Source: Ardenticatena sp. (GTDB lineage Bacteria; Chloroflexota; Anaerolineae; Ardenticatenales; Ardenticatenaceae). Taken from it: 64,000 bases of DNA. The notes below the pieces were generated by a model. It saw only the letters and a list, made by a program, of their open reading frames with translations, made no database searches and was not told where the DNA came from. The position numbers and the translations under genes are program-made. Position 1 is the first letter of the stretch. Each line of letters starts with the position of its first letter. The stretch is from the NCBI GenBank assembly GCA_015487975.1, contig WFOS01000003.1:25883-89882 (forward strand). Reading direction: 5' to 3'. Positions 9,053 to 18,000 of the stretch are shown piece by piece.

Positions 9053-10672
9053 TTAGACACGGCCTTGTGGCGCTTCGCCGGTTGGCGGGTCGTACATCAC
9101 GGGTGCCAGGCGTGTGGCTTTGGGGCCTGGCAGATGATCGACATTGAGCACACTCAGGTAGATGAATTCATCCAGGCGCTCTTGGCGCAGTTGTTGCCCC
9201 CACAAAATTGGCAGCAAGCCTTTCCAGCGTTCTTGCAGGAAATCGCGCAGGGCAGCGTTGGCTTCTTCCACGTCGGGCTGGCGCAGGCGATGCAGAAGCC
9301 CGACGGCACGGAAGGTGCAGAAGCCCCCCTGGCAGGGCCCCATCCCCAGGCGGACCATGCGGCGGATGTCGTCGATGGCTTTGGCGTCGCCTTCGAGAAT
9401 GGCGCGTTCCACGTCTTCGCGCGTGGCGAGCTCGCATTCGCAGATGAGATCGCCATAGGCTTGACGGCGCTCGACGTCGGCGAAGCGTGCCCCCAACCAA
9501 TGATACCCGCCATGTTGCTCGGCGCCGGGCAGCGGTTCCAGATGGGTGCGGCATTCGCGCTGAACGCCAAATTTTTCACAGACGCGATCGACTGTCACCT
9601 GCGCCATCTGGCGGTAGGTTGTCCATTTGCCGCCTGTCATGGTGATGATGCCGCTCACCCCGTCGCGCGTTTCGTGGTCGAGCAGGGTGTAAGCACGGGT
9701 GATATCGCGGGTATCCACGGCTTTGGTTTCCTGGTAGAGCGGGCGCACACCAGCCCAGGCCCGCAAAATACGCATTTCTTTGACACCGGGCACCAGTTTT
9801 TCGCCTTCGTCGAGCATGAGTTCGACTTCCCATGGCTCGATAGCGAAGTGTTCGGGGTCGCTCACTTTGACGTCGGTGGTGCCGATGACGGCGACGGTGT
9901 GGATGGGGACGATGATGTCGCCGTCGGAAGGCATTTTGCACCGGTTGACAACCGTGTTGAGAACGCGGTGATTGATGGCGACCATGACGCCTTTGCCGGG
10001 GGTGATGGTGACGTCCAGCCCTGCCATGGCAGCGATTTTCCCTGCCCACGCCCCGGCAGCGTTGACCACCATGTCGGCGTAGATGCGCACTTCCTCATCG
10101 TGTACGAGGTCGTAGCAGACCGCACCGATGACGCGCTGACCATCCATCATCAGGTCGCGTACTTCGTGGTAGGTCCAGATACGTGCGCCGTATGCTCGCG
10201 CCGATTCGGCATTGAGGCGGGTGGCCAGAAACGAATCGGCGGCGGCATCGGGGACACGGAAGCAGCGAGAGATTTTGGGGTTCAAGAGGGGTTCTTCGCG
10301 CAACATTTGGGCAACACTGATTTCTTCCACAGGAATACCGGCGTTGCGGCAGCCTTCCATGAATGTGTCGCCAAAGTCGGGATCATCCCACGGCGTGACG
10401 ACGAAAAAGCCGCCGGTGTCTTCTAGGCAGTGGGGCATGATACGCCGCAAGATGCGGTTTTCTTCGATGCATTCCACCGCGGCTTTGGGGTCTTTGACGG
10501 CGTAGCGGCCACCGCTGTGCAGCAAGCCGTGGTAGCGCCCGGTTGTGCCGTGCGTCAGGTCGCGCTTTTCGACCAGAATGGCGTCGAAGCCACGCATGGC
10601 GAGGTCGCGGATGATGCCTGCGCCGGTAGCCCCCCCGCCAATGACCAGAACTTCGGTTTGGATTGTGCGCAT
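9053..10672 (-). CDS. glpA: Anaerobic glycerol-3-phosphate dehydrogenase subunit A
   Basis: A 539-residue flavoenzyme oxidising sn-glycerol 3-phosphate to dihydroxyacetone phosphate. The FAD motif VLVIGGGATGAGIIRDLA opens the protein, TGRYHGLLHSGGRYAV is the family substrate-domain motif, and a C-terminal BFD-like [2Fe-2S] region has four cysteines (CEC and PCQGGFC). This C-terminal domain separates GlpA from aerobic GlpD. Length matches E. coli GlpA (542). GAGGGA before the ATG at 10672 decides the start; the open frame continues 64 codons upstream into non-coding sequence. Next gene glpB begins 25 bases after the stop. Confidence 0.94.
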   Translation of the reverse strand: MRTIQTEVLVIGGGATGAGIIRDLAMRGFDAILVEKRDLTHGTTGRYHGLLHSGGRYAVKDPKAAVECIEENRILRRIMPHCLEDTGGFFVVTPWDDPDFGDTFMEGCRNAGIPVEEISVAQMLREEPLLNPKISRCFRVPDAAADSFLATRLNAESARAYGARIWTYHEVRDLMMDGQRVIGAVCYDLVHDEEVRIYADMVVNAAGAWAGKIAAMAGLDVTITPGKGVMVAINHRVLNTVVNRCKMPSDGDIIVPIHTVAVIGTTDVKVSDPEHFAIEPWEVELMLDEGEKLVPGVKEMRILRAWAGVRPLYQETKAVDTRDITRAYTLLDHETRDGVSGIITMTGGKWTTYRQMAQVTVDRVCEKFGVQRECRTHLEPLPGAEQHGGYHWLGARFADVERRQAYGDLICECELATREDVERAILEGDAKAIDDIRRMVRLGMGPCQGGFCTFRAVGLLHRLRQPDVEEANAALRDFLQERWKGLLPILWGQQLRQERLDEFIYLSVLNVDHLPGPKATRLAPVMYDPPTGEAPQGRV

Positions 10673-10728
10673 GCGTCCCTCAGGCGTGTTCGTTTGGTCG
10701 ATTCTACACGTGTGTCGATGGGGTCCCC

Positions 10729-10804
10729 TCTCGGCTGCCAGCGACTGGTGGGGTGGCTGACAGCCGAGAACGGGGGAGCGCCTGACAGCGTGCCACGCGC
10801 TCCC
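10729..10804 (-). other. Two stem-loops between glpK and glpA
   Basis: In the 140-base glpK-glpA gap, 10729-10737 pairs with 10761-10769 (nine base pairs, TCTCGGCTG), and 10774-10781 pairs with 10797-10804 (GGGAGCGC with GCGCTCCC). Neither is followed by a T-tract in the minus direction. They could be RNA-processing or mRNA-stability elements that set kinase and dehydrogenase levels apart, or weak terminators. Confidence 0.5.
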
Positions 10805-10812
10805 ACATGCGA

Positions 10813-12333
10813 TTAGGCGTCTTGTTCGACCCAGCCAAATGTGCGTTCCACGGCGCGTTTCCAATCGTGGTAGAGTTTTTCGCGTGTGGCTGCGTCCATG
10901 GCGGGGGTCCAGGTCTTATCCACCTGCCAGTTTTGACGCAAATCGTCCAGGTTCGACCAGAAACCGACCGCCAGACCAGCCGCGTAGGCGGCACCCAGCG
11001 AGGTAGTTTCGGCGACTTGGGGGCGCACCACCGGCACATCGAGGATGTCGGCCTGGAATTGCATGAGCAATTCGTTGTAGACCATACCGCCGTCCACTTT
11101 CAGCGCTGCCAGATCGACGCCGGAATCGGCTTTCATGGCATCCAGGACTTCACGGGTCTGGTAGGCGGTGGCTTCGAGTGCAGCGCGGCAGATATGCCCC
11201 TTGTTCGCGTAGCGGGTCAGCCCAACGATGACACCCCGGGCGTCGCTGCGCCAGTAGGGGGCAAACAAACCCGAGAAGGCGGGCACGAAGTAGACACCGC
11301 CATTGTCTTCGACGGTGCGAGCGTAATCTTCGATGTGGTGCGAGAAGTCGAAGAAGTCCAGGTTGTCGCGCAACCATTGCACGAGCGCCCCGGTGATGGC
11401 GATGGAGCCTTCCAGGGCGTACACAGCGGGCTCGTCACCAAATTTGTAGCAGACGGTGGTGAGCAAGCCGCTCTTGCTCGGTACGATTTCGGTGCCGGTG
11501 TTGAGCAGCATGAAGCAGCCGGTCCCATAGGTGTTCTTGGCTTCGCCCACGTCGAAGCAGGTTTGCCCCACAGTAGCGGCTTGCTGGTCACCCAGGTCGC
11601 CACAAACGGGGATTTCTGCGCCGAAGGGGCCGTTCGCGGCTGTCATACCGTAGAGACTCGGATCGCTCGATGGGCGAATCTCGGGCAGCATCTGGCGCGG
11701 GATCCCCAGAATGCGCAACAGTTCATCGTCCCAGTCGAGTGTTTCCAGGTTCATGAGCATGGTTCGGCTGGCATTGGTGACGTCGGTGATGTGCTTACCG
11801 CCGTTGGGGCCACCGGTCAGGTTCCAGATGATCCAGGTATCGATGTTGCCGAAGAGCGCATTGCCACGTTCGGCGGCTTCGCGGACGCCTTCCACATTGT
11901 CCAGAATCCACTTGATTTTGGGGCCGGAGAAGTAGGTGGCAATAGGCAAGCCCGTTTTGCGACGGAAGAGGTCGCCCAATCCATCGCGTTCCAATTGGGT
12001 GCAGATGCGGTCGGTGCGTGTGTCTTGCCAGACGATGGCGTTGTAGTAGGGCTTGCCGGTCGTCTTGTCCCACACGACGGTTGTTTCGCGTTGGTTGGTG
12101 ACGCCAATGGCCGCAAGTTGCGAGGCGTCGAGTCCCGCTTTTTGCATGGCGCCTTCGATGACGTCTTGCGTGCGTGCCCAAATTTCCAGTGGGTCATGTT
12201 CGACCCAACCGGCCTGGGGGTAGATTTGCTCGTGTTCGAGCTGGTGTTTCGCCACTTCACGGCCACTGTGGTCGAACACCATGAAGCGGGTGCTGGTGGT
12301 TCCCTGGTCGATAGCGCCTACATACTTGCTCAT
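10813..12333 (-). CDS. glpK: Glycerol kinase
   Basis: A 506-residue FGGY-family kinase that phosphorylates glycerol to sn-glycerol 3-phosphate with ATP. The N-terminal phosphate-binding motif [11 protein letters not shown], the substrate loop region [11 protein letters not shown] and the C-terminal signature [19 protein letters not shown] are all present. Length matches E. coli GlpK (502). An AAAGGAGGT site precedes the ATG. It lies between dhaL (49 bases upstream) and glpA (140 bases downstream), so both ATP-dependent and PEP-dependent glycerol/DHA routes are in one cluster. Confidence 0.96.
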   Translation of the reverse strand: MSKYVGAIDQGTTSTRFMVFDHSGREVAKHQLEHEQIYPQAGWVEHDPLEIWARTQDVIEGAMQKAGLDASQLAAIGVTNQRETTVVWDKTTGKPYYNAIVWQDTRTDRICTQLERDGLGDLFRRKTGLPIATYFSGPKIKWILDNVEGVREAAERGNALFGNIDTWIIWNLTGGPNGGKHITDVTNASRTMLMNLETLDWDDELLRILGIPRQMLPEIRPSSDPSLYGMTAANGPFGAEIPVCGDLGDQQAATVGQTCFDVGEAKNTYGTGCFMLLNTGTEIVPSKSGLLTTVCYKFGDEPAVYALEGSIAITGALVQWLRDNLDFFDFSHHIEDYARTVEDNGGVYFVPAFSGLFAPYWRSDARGVIVGLTRYANKGHICRAALEATAYQTREVLDAMKADSGVDLAALKVDGGMVYNELLMQFQADILDVPVVRPQVAETTSLGAAYAAGLAVGFWSNLDDLRQNWQVDKTWTPAMDAATREKLYHDWKRAVERTFGWVEQDA

Positions 12334-12382
12334 GCTGACCTCCTTTGGTCTGCAAACTGGTGGAAAGGGTTGATATCAGTCG

Positions 12383-13021
12383 TCATTCGTCTGCCTTGAG
12401 CGTATCGCGAAGTGCGGCCAGAATCAGGTAGGACGATGTCGCACCGGGGTCCTGGTGGCCGGCACTGCGATCACCCAGGTAGCTGGCGCGGCCTTTGCGT
12501 GCGACGAGCGGGATGGTGGATTTCATCCCTTCTTCGGCGGCGGCAACCATGCGGTCGAGTGCGTCATCGAAGTGGTGCCCGGCGGTCAGCGCGTTGCCCA
12601 GCGTGCGGATGGCGGGCGCGAGTGTGTCGACCATGGTTTTGTCGCCGACTTCGGCCTTACCGCGTTGCATCACGCCGTCCAGTCCGGCGGCCAGCATGGT
12701 GTGGACGTCTTCGGGCGAGAGTTCTTCCTTGCCGGCCACAGCCATGCCCATGCGCATGAAGAAGGTGCCGTAGAGCGGTCCCCCGGCGCCCCCCACACTT
12801 GAAAGCAGCGCCATGCCCGTTGTTTTGAGGATGGTGCCGATGTCTTTGTCTTCCACAGTGGGCAGTTGGCTCATCACACGCTGAAAACCACGGTCCATGT
12901 TGATGCCGTGGTCGGCATCCCCGATGGCAGCGTCGAGTTCGGTGAGGTACGTTTTGTTTTCGGCCAGCACAGTGGCAATGTTGCGCAACCATGCGAGCAC
13001 GTCGGTTTTGGTCAACGTCAT
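12383..13021 (-). CDS. dhaL: Dihydroxyacetone kinase, nucleotide subunit DhaL
   Basis: A 212-residue DhaL protein. It holds the ADP that is phosphorylated in place by DhaM and then donates phosphate to DHA bound on DhaK. The Mg-nucleotide motif LDAAIGDADHGINMDRGF sits at residues 29-46 with three aspartates (30, 35, 37), as in the E. coli protein (210 residues). An AAAAGGAGC site before ATG 13021 sets the start; the frame is open 70 codons further but runs into dhaK. The dhaK stop is 14 bases upstream. In E. coli, DhaL with ADP also coactivates DhaR; a DhaR-like gene is present here. Confidence 0.95.
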   Translation of the reverse strand: MTLTKTDVLAWLRNIATVLAENKTYLTELDAAIGDADHGINMDRGFQRVMSQLPTVEDKDIGTILKTTGMALLSSVGGAGGPLYGTFFMRMGMAVAGKEELSPEDVHTMLAAGLDGVMQRGKAEVGDKTMVDTLAPAIRTLGNALTAGHHFDDALDRMVAAAEEGMKSTIPLVARKGRASYLGDRSAGHQDPGATSSYLILAALRDTLKADE

Positions 13022-13035
13022 GGTCGGGCTCCTTT

Positions 13036-14142
13036 TCACGCAAGTGGTTGGCTCAATGCTGCTGTGCTCCCAGCGCCCCAGCGCAGTGCGGGTGTATTGA
13101 CGGGGGCATCCCACAAGCGGATCATCTCGTCGTCCATGCGCAACAGCGTAATCGAGACGCCTTGCATTTCCAGCGACGTGATATACGCGCCCACCAGATT
13201 GCGCACGATGCGCAGCCCCTTCTTTTCGCAAATTTCGTGCAGTTTGCGATAGACGATGTAGAGTTCGGAAACGGGGGTGCCGCCCATACTGTTGACGAAG
13301 GCGAGCACATTGTCGCCCGGCTGGAAAGGTGGATCGGTCAATTCGACTTCGATCCAGGTGCCCTTTTCCATGTCGAATTCGCGCACCGTGCGGGTGTAGG
13401 CCTCATCTTCGATGATGGCGAGCGCGAGCATTTCGGTAATTTCGTCGGCACTTTTGAGTGGCATACGTTCGCGTCCTGGTTCGCCATGGATCCCGATGCC
13501 GATTTCCATTTCGTCGTCGCCCAGCTCGAACGTGGGTGAGCCTTTGGCGGGCACCGTACACGAGGTGAGTGCCATGCCCATGCTGCGCCCATTGATGTTG
13601 ACGCGGCGGCAGAGGTCGGCCAGGGCTTTCAGGTCGCGCCCTTCTTCGGCAGCCGCGCCGACGATTTTTTCGGCGAGCACGGTTGTCCCGACGCCGCGGC
13701 GCCCGGCCGTGTAGAGGCTATCTTTCACGGCGACATCGTCGTCGATGAGGATGTTTTGCACGGGAATACCTTCGGATGCGGCCAGTTCTGCCGCCATTTC
13801 GAAGTTCATCACGTCGCCCGTGTAGTTTTTGACGATGTAGAGCACCCCTGCACCACTGTTGACGGTGCGGGCGGCTTCGAGCATTTGGTCGGGTGTGGGG
13901 GATGTGAAGACTTCGCCGGGGCAGGCGGCATCGAGCATGCCGACGCCTACGAACCCGCCGTGCATCGGTTCGTGGCCGCTTCCACCGCCGGAGATGACGG
14001 CGACTTTGTTTGCCACGGGGGCATTGGCGCGATAGACGAACGTGGGGTCGAAGTGGACACGGATGAGATCACTGTGTGCCAGTGCCATGCCTTCCAGGCT
14101 TTCGCGCACCACATTTTCGACCTTGTTGATGAGTTTTTTCAT
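13036..14142 (-). CDS. dhaK: Dihydroxyacetone kinase, substrate subunit DhaK
   Basis: A 368-residue DhaK protein that binds dihydroxyacetone covalently through a histidine. The candidate is H219 in [10 protein letters not shown], aligned with E. coli H218. The glycine-rich [20 protein letters not shown] segment at 51-70 is the other family hallmark. An AGGAGG site eight bases before ATG 14142 sets the start, although the frame is open 192 codons further upstream across glpF. E. coli DhaK also antagonises DhaR, so this gene may provide feedback on the cluster. Confidence 0.95.
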   Translation of the reverse strand: MKKLINKVENVVRESLEGMALAHSDLIRVHFDPTFVYRANAPVANKVAVISGGGSGHEPMHGGFVGVGMLDAACPGEVFTSPTPDQMLEAARTVNSGAGVLYIVKNYTGDVMNFEMAAELAASEGIPVQNILIDDDVAVKDSLYTAGRRGVGTTVLAEKIVGAAAEEGRDLKALADLCRRVNINGRSMGMALTSCTVPAKGSPTFELGDDEMEIGIGIHGEPGRERMPLKSADEITEMLALAIIEDEAYTRTVREFDMEKGTWIEVELTDPPFQPGDNVLAFVNSMGGTPVSELYIVYRKLHEICEKKGLRIVRNLVGAYITSLEMQGVSITLLRMDDEMIRLWDAPVNTPALRWGAGSTAALSQPLA

Positions 14143-14182
14143 GGGGGCCTCCTGTACGGGTATATGAATTGATGATGCTCGC

Positions 14183-14219
14183 GCACGCCCCTTCAGACAG
14201 GAATGTGGAAGGGGCGTGC
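14183..14219 (-). other. Strong stem-loop between glpF and dhaK
   Basis: Bases 14183-14194 (GCACGCCCCTTC) pair perfectly with 14208-14219 around a 13-base loop, in the 95-base gap between the glpF stop and dhaK start. There is no T-tract on the minus-strand side, so it is more likely an mRNA processing or stability element, or a partial terminator, than a full stop signal. Confidence 0.6.
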
Positions 14220-14237
14220 TTTGGGAAGGGGGAAGGA

Positions 14238-14951
14238 TTATGGCCAGAAAATAGTGTAGAACAGTGCACCAATCACCCCGCCGACAATGGGGGCAACCAC
14301 GGGAATCCAACCATATTCCCAATCGGAATCGCCTTTGCCGGGGATGGGCAAGAGTTGGTGGGCAATGCGCGGTCCCAGGTCGCGGGCGGGGTTGATGGCG
14401 TAGCCAGTTGGCCCGCCGAGCGAGAGCCCGATGCTCCACACCAGGAAGCCGACCAAGAGTGGGCCCAGTCCGCTGCTGAGATTGTTGTGCGTATCCAAAA
14501 TCCAGAGTACGCCACCGACGAGTACAGCGGTTCCGATGACTTCTGTCAAGAAGTTGGCGGCGGTGTTGCGGATGGCAGGCCCAGTCGAGAAGACGGCCAG
14601 TTTGGCGCCGGGGTCTTCGGTGGCTTCCCAGTGGGGGAGATACGCCAGCCAGACGATGACCGCGCCGATGAAGGCACCGACGGTTTGCGCGATGATGTAG
14701 CCTGGGACTTGCGCCCAACTGAATTTGCCAATCGCCGCAAGGCCAACTGTTACCGCTGGGTTGATGTGTGCGCCGCTAATCCACCCTACCGCATAGACGG
14801 CCACGGCGACTGCCAACCCCCAGCCTGTGGTGATCACGATCCAGCCAGAATTTTGCCCCTTGGATTTGTTGAGTACCACGTTGGCAACGACCCCATCCCC
14901 GAGAATGATGAGAATCATGGTGCCAATCAATTCGGCCAGATAGACGTTCAT
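14238..14951 (-). CDS. glpF: Glycerol uptake facilitator (aquaglyceroporin)
   Basis: A 237-residue MIP-family channel with six predicted membrane helices and both half-helix motifs, [10 protein letters not shown] and [11 protein letters not shown]. The aspartate after the second NPAR is the signature of glycerol facilitators as opposed to water-selective aquaporins. An AGGAGGG site precedes ATG 14951; the frame is open 19 codons more upstream without support. It is the first structural gene of the glycerol cluster, immediately downstream of the presumed operators. Confidence 0.95.
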   Translation of the reverse strand: MNVYLAELIGTMILIILGDGVVANVVLNKSKGQNSGWIVITTGWGLAVAVAVYAVGWISGAHINPAVTVGLAAIGKFSWAQVPGYIIAQTVGAFIGAVIVWLAYLPHWEATEDPGAKLAVFSTGPAIRNTAANFLTEVIGTAVLVGGVLWILDTHNNLSSGLGPLLVGFLVWSIGLSLGGPTGYAINPARDLGPRIAHQLLPIPGKGDSDWEYGWIPVVAPIVGGVIGALFYTIFWP

Positions 14952-15015
14952 GAGAACCCTCCTCCATACATTCGTGGTTGGTTGGTGGCACGACAAGCAT
15001 CGTGGCATGTGTGTG

Positions 15016-15037
15016 CAGCCAACGACGTCGTTGGCTG
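15016..15037. promoter_or_regulatory. 22-bp perfect palindrome in the glpF leader
   Basis: The half-site is CAGCCAACGAC and its exact reverse complement follows with no spacer. It is about 65 bases upstream of the glpF start and downstream of the inferred transcription start, so it could be an operator for a second regulator or a leader hairpin in the mRNA. Confidence 0.5.
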
Positions 15038-15128
15038 AATGGCGGCATCACCCCCTTTCGCATTTGGTGGCAGGGCGTAGAGTGGTTGTTGATGCGGCAA
15101 TACAATGAGGACGACCAGTACATACACG

Positions 15129-15134
15129 AGTGTA
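15129..15134 (-). promoter_or_regulatory. Candidate -10 box of the glpF-dhaKL operon promoter
   Basis: TACACT on the minus strand resembles the TACAAT/TACACT -10 boxes elsewhere in this window, but no good -35 lies 17 bases upstream. A weak -35 suits an activator-dependent sigma-70 promoter. If used, transcription begins near 15122 and the two palindromes upstream centre at about -59 and -91. Confidence 0.45.
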
Positions 15135-15172
15135 CGCTATCAGGCGGAAAATAGCGAGTATTTTCGTTTGAT

Positions 15173-15189
15173 TGTTTCACATTGAAACA
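15173..15189. promoter_or_regulatory. Presumed DhaR operator, promoter-proximal copy
   Basis: TGTTTCA-CAT-TGAAACA is a perfect inverted repeat with a three-base spacer. An almost identical site lies 32 bases away, centre to centre, that is, three helical turns. The pair sits between the dhaR stop and the glpF promoter region. Confidence 0.75.
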
Positions 15190-15204
15190 GTTTTGTGGAA
15201 GGGT

Positions 15205-15221
15205 TGTTTCAATGTGAAACA
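15205..15221. promoter_or_regulatory. Presumed DhaR operator, distal copy
   Basis: TGTTTCA-ATG-TGAAACA has the same half-sites as the neighbouring operator, with a different spacer triplet. It ends 4 bases before the dhaR coding end. Same face of the helix as the other copy. Confidence 0.75.
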
Positions 15222-15225
15222 GGTG

Positions 15226-17208
15226 TTACGATCGCGATGGTGTGCGAAATTGGTTCGGATCGATGCCGTACTGTTTCATCCGCCGCCAGAGCGTGGTACG
15301 GCTGATACCAAGTTGCACCGCCATGCGTGAGACGTTGCCGCGGCAGGCCCAACCGGCACGGACAATGGCTTCGCGTTCCAAGTCGGCGAGCGAAGTGGGC
15401 GGAAACGGGCTGGTTACCGGTTCGGCTGGATGGTGTGGTGTTGCGTGGTGCAGGTACGAAGGGACATCTTGCGGGCGGATGAGAGAACGGTCGTTGGTGA
15501 GAATGATACGTTCCAGAACCGATTCGAGTTCGCGGATGTTGCCCGGCCAGTCGTAGCGGCAGAGGATCGCCATGGCGTCGGGGGCGATATGGACGCGGCG
15601 CTGGGTGTGCCGCCCGATGCGACTGGCCGTGCGTTCGATCAGCGTTTCCAGGTCTTCACGTCGTTCGCGCAAGGGGGGCACAGTGATGCGAAAGGCGTTG
15701 AAGCGATAGAGCAGGTCGGCGTGGAAGTGACCGGCACGTACCAACTCGTCCAGGTCGGCAGTGGTGGAAGCGATGATGCGAACGTCCACAGGGATGGCGC
15801 GTGTGCCAGCAAGCCGCATCACCATACCGCTGTCGATCACATGGAGCAGGGCGCTTTGCATTTCCAGCGAAAGGTATTCGATGTCCGTCAGCAGAAGTGT
15901 CCCCCCATCGGCCAGTTCGAATTTGCTGGGGCGGCTATTGTCGGTGCTCTGGTCGATCCCCAGGAACTCGGGCACCATCAACTCGTGGGGGATGGTGCGG
16001 CAATGAACGGTGATGAATGCCCCATTGGCGCGGGGACTGCTGTTGTGGATGGCGGCTGCCAGTGAGCTTTTGCCTGTGCCGCTTTCACCATGCAGAAGCA
16101 CCGGCGCACGACCGCGGGCTGCCTGACGTGCCAACCGTATGACCCGACGCGAGGCTGGTGAAAAGGCGGGAATATCGTCGAGGGTGATGGTGGTGGGCAT
16201 GTTGACGATGCGGTGCACCAGGTTGCGTACACGCTTCACTGGGCGAATGGTCGCCAGGTAGCCCAGGCAGTATGGCCCGTGATGGATGGGGTGGAAACAA
16301 AGCATGACATCGAAACTGCGTTGTCCAACCCATAACGTCACTTCCGCATCGAGCAAGGTACGCTTTTCCTGTTGTGCTTGCTGCACCAGTGGTGGCAGTT
16401 GCACCACATCGGACAAAGGGCGACCACGGGCGTGCTCGGGGGAAATCCCCAGCAGGTCGCCTGCGCGTTCGTTCATGTGTGTGATATGCCCTTGGGGATT
16501 CCACGAAATGACACCATCGGAAATGGCGCGGAACACACTTTGCAGCTCGGTCAGGTGGCGGTTGGCCGTGGCGAGATAGTAATCGGTGTGCAGCTGATTG
16601 TGAATCGCCCTGGTGGTGGCCATGACAGTGGCCAGCGTGTGGGCGTTGTAGCGATCGAGCGGCCCGATCATGGCAAATGTGCCCAACACATGGCCGCTCA
16701 CATCGTGAATGGGCGCTGCTGCGGTGGTGAGCGTATGGAAGGCTTGCAAGTAATGCCCGGCTCCGACCACTTCGATCGGCATGGCATCGAGTAGCGCGAG
16801 CGCAATGGCGTTCGTGCCGGCTGCCCCCTCGCTCCAATAGGCGCCGGGGCGCACCTGGTAGGCGGACATGGCACGTTTTGCGTCTGGATCCCCCAACACT
16901 TCCAGCACACAGCCGGTGCTGTCGGTCAACACCAGCACAAAGCCTGCCCCTTCACTGAATTGGAGCACATCTTCCAGGCAGGGGCGGGCGGTTGCCAGCA
17001 TGTCAAACAGGTTCAATCGCACGTGTTCCAGCATCTCTTCGCGAGCCTGTGGAAGGCGAGGGGGGCGAAAAGGCGCGAGACGCAAGGAACACCGTTGCCA
17101 CGAGCGGTAAATGGGCTGGGGGACATGCGCTCGGTGGGCTTCATCGAGCGCCCCCGTAGTGACGAATTGCCGCCAACAGGTTTTCAAACGTGAGGCGTCG
17201 GGTGGCAT
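15226..17208 (-). CDS. dhaR: DhaR-like transcriptional activator (GAF-PAS-AAA+-Fis HTH)
   Basis: A 660-residue enhancer-binding-type regulator. GAF-like region about 70-205, PAS about 222-320, AAA+ domain about 345-565 with Walker A HGESGTGKSS (373-382), and a Fis-type helix-turn-helix at the C-terminus (GNVSRMAVQLGISRTTLWRR). The sigma-54-contacting GAFTGA loop is missing: the segment after HCRTIPHEL goes straight to SRPSKFELADGGTLLL. E. coli DhaR has the same gap and works with sigma-70. Located immediately upstream of glpF-dhaKL on the same strand, it is the likely activator of that operon, sensing DhaK and DhaL. A GGACAGG site precedes the ATG. Confidence 0.9.
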   Translation of the reverse strand: MPPDASRLKTCWRQFVTTGALDEAHRAHVPQPIYRSWQRCSLRLAPFRPPRLPQAREEMLEHVRLNLFDMLATARPCLEDVLQFSEGAGFVLVLTDSTGCVLEVLGDPDAKRAMSAYQVRPGAYWSEGAAGTNAIALALLDAMPIEVVGAGHYLQAFHTLTTAAAPIHDVSGHVLGTFAMIGPLDRYNAHTLATVMATTRAIHNQLHTDYYLATANRHLTELQSVFRAISDGVISWNPQGHITHMNERAGDLLGISPEHARGRPLSDVVQLPPLVQQAQQEKRTLLDAEVTLWVGQRSFDVMLCFHPIHHGPYCLGYLATIRPVKRVRNLVHRIVNMPTTITLDDIPAFSPASRRVIRLARQAARGRAPVLLHGESGTGKSSLAAAIHNSSPRANGAFITVHCRTIPHELMVPEFLGIDQSTDNSRPSKFELADGGTLLLTDIEYLSLEMQSALLHVIDSGMVMRLAGTRAIPVDVRIIASTTADLDELVRAGHFHADLLYRFNAFRITVPPLRERREDLETLIERTASRIGRHTQRRVHIAPDAMAILCRYDWPGNIRELESVLERIILTNDRSLIRPQDVPSYLHHATPHHPAEPVTSPFPPTSLADLEREAIVRAGWACRGNVSRMAVQLGISRTTLWRRMKQYGIDPNQFRTPSRS

Positions 17209-17240
17209 ATGCCTGTCCTTGTGTGGTGAGTGGGGATGGC

Positions 17241-17270
17241 GAAACGCCCGTGAGTCAACTCACGGGCGTT
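17241..17270 (-). terminator. Terminator hairpin at the plsY 3' end
   Basis: A 13-bp stem (AAACGCCCGTGAG paired with its complement) with loop TCAA overlaps the plsY stop codon. The minus-strand side ends in only three T, so it may be leaky and let transcripts reach dhaR. Confidence 0.65.
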
Positions 17271-17857
17271 TTGTTGCGTTCTCCGATGCGGCGTTCTGTG
17301 CCGTTCAAAATCCGCTTGATATTCGGGCGAAGCGCCCACGTGACGACGAGCGCCTGACCAATCGCATAGAGCCAGTACTCACGAGCGAACAAGAGCGCCG
17401 TCACCAATCCTGTCCACGAAACGACGAGCGAAGCAAGCGAGGCCATGCGCCAGAGATAGAGCGAAAGCAGCCCCAAGAGCCCCGCCGGAACGAACATGGT
17501 GGCTGAAAGGGTCGCCATGACTCCGAGATTCGGCATTGTCCCTGCACCACCTTTGAATTTGAGGAACACCGACCAGTTGTGCCCGATAACAGCAAACAGG
17601 CCAGCCAATTGTGCTGCCATTTCGTTGTCGGTGATGAGTGTACGCACGAGAAGAACCGCCACGATCCCCTTGATTGCGTCGGTGATGGCTGTCAAAATGC
17701 CCGCTTTGGGGCCAGCGGCACGGTACACGTTCGTGCCACCTGTGCGGCCACTGCCAACTGTACGGGGATCGACACCGAAAATGTAGCGACCAATCAGCAC
17801 ACCATTCGGGATTGAACCAACAAGATAGCCAATGAGTATGGCGATGATGAGTGTCAC
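17255..17857 (-). CDS. plsY: Acyl-phosphate:glycerol-3-phosphate acyltransferase PlsY
   Basis: A 200-residue integral membrane enzyme that makes lysophosphatidic acid from glycerol 3-phosphate and acyl phosphate. Family motifs are visible: YLVGSIPNGVLIGR, the glycine-rich VGSGRTGGTNVYR, and HNWSVFLKFKGGAG for substrate binding. Five or so membrane segments. The frame opens with GTG at 17875, but the GGGGGAG ribosome site lies inside that extension and points to GTG 17857 as start. It is on the same strand just upstream of dhaR, which suits a link between glycerol supply and lipid synthesis, though it has its own promoter. Confidence 0.93.
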   Translation of the reverse strand: MTLIIAILIGYLVGSIPNGVLIGRYIFGVDPRTVGSGRTGGTNVYRAAGPKAGILTAITDAIKGIVAVLLVRTLITDNEMAAQLAGLFAVIGHNWSVFLKFKGGAGTMPNLGVMATLSATMFVPAGLLGLLSLYLWRMASLASLVVSWTGLVTALLFAREYWLYAIGQALVVTWALRPNIKRILNGTERRIGERNKTPVS

Positions 17858-17971
17858 AGGCAACTCCCCCTTCACAACGTTGTGATACCGTCTGCCATTG
17901 ACAAAAACCCGTTCGCCTGGGAAGGGTTACGCGACTGTTGGATTGGGCGCATGTGTGGGTGTTCGATGGCG

Positions 17972-18000
17972 ATTGTACAAGTCGCCCCAGAACGTGTCAA
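17972..18000 (-). promoter_or_regulatory. Sigma-70-type promoter of plsY
   Basis: TTGACA (18000-17995), 17-base spacer, TACAAT (17977-17972). Perfect -35 and near-perfect -10. It overlaps the last codons of the DUF1405 gene and predicts a start near 17965. Confidence 0.85.

Noticed and set aside
9014..12399. Long plus-strand frames antisense to glpA and glpK
   Set aside because: Both mirror conserved enzymes with strong motifs. Their translations show no recognised domain.
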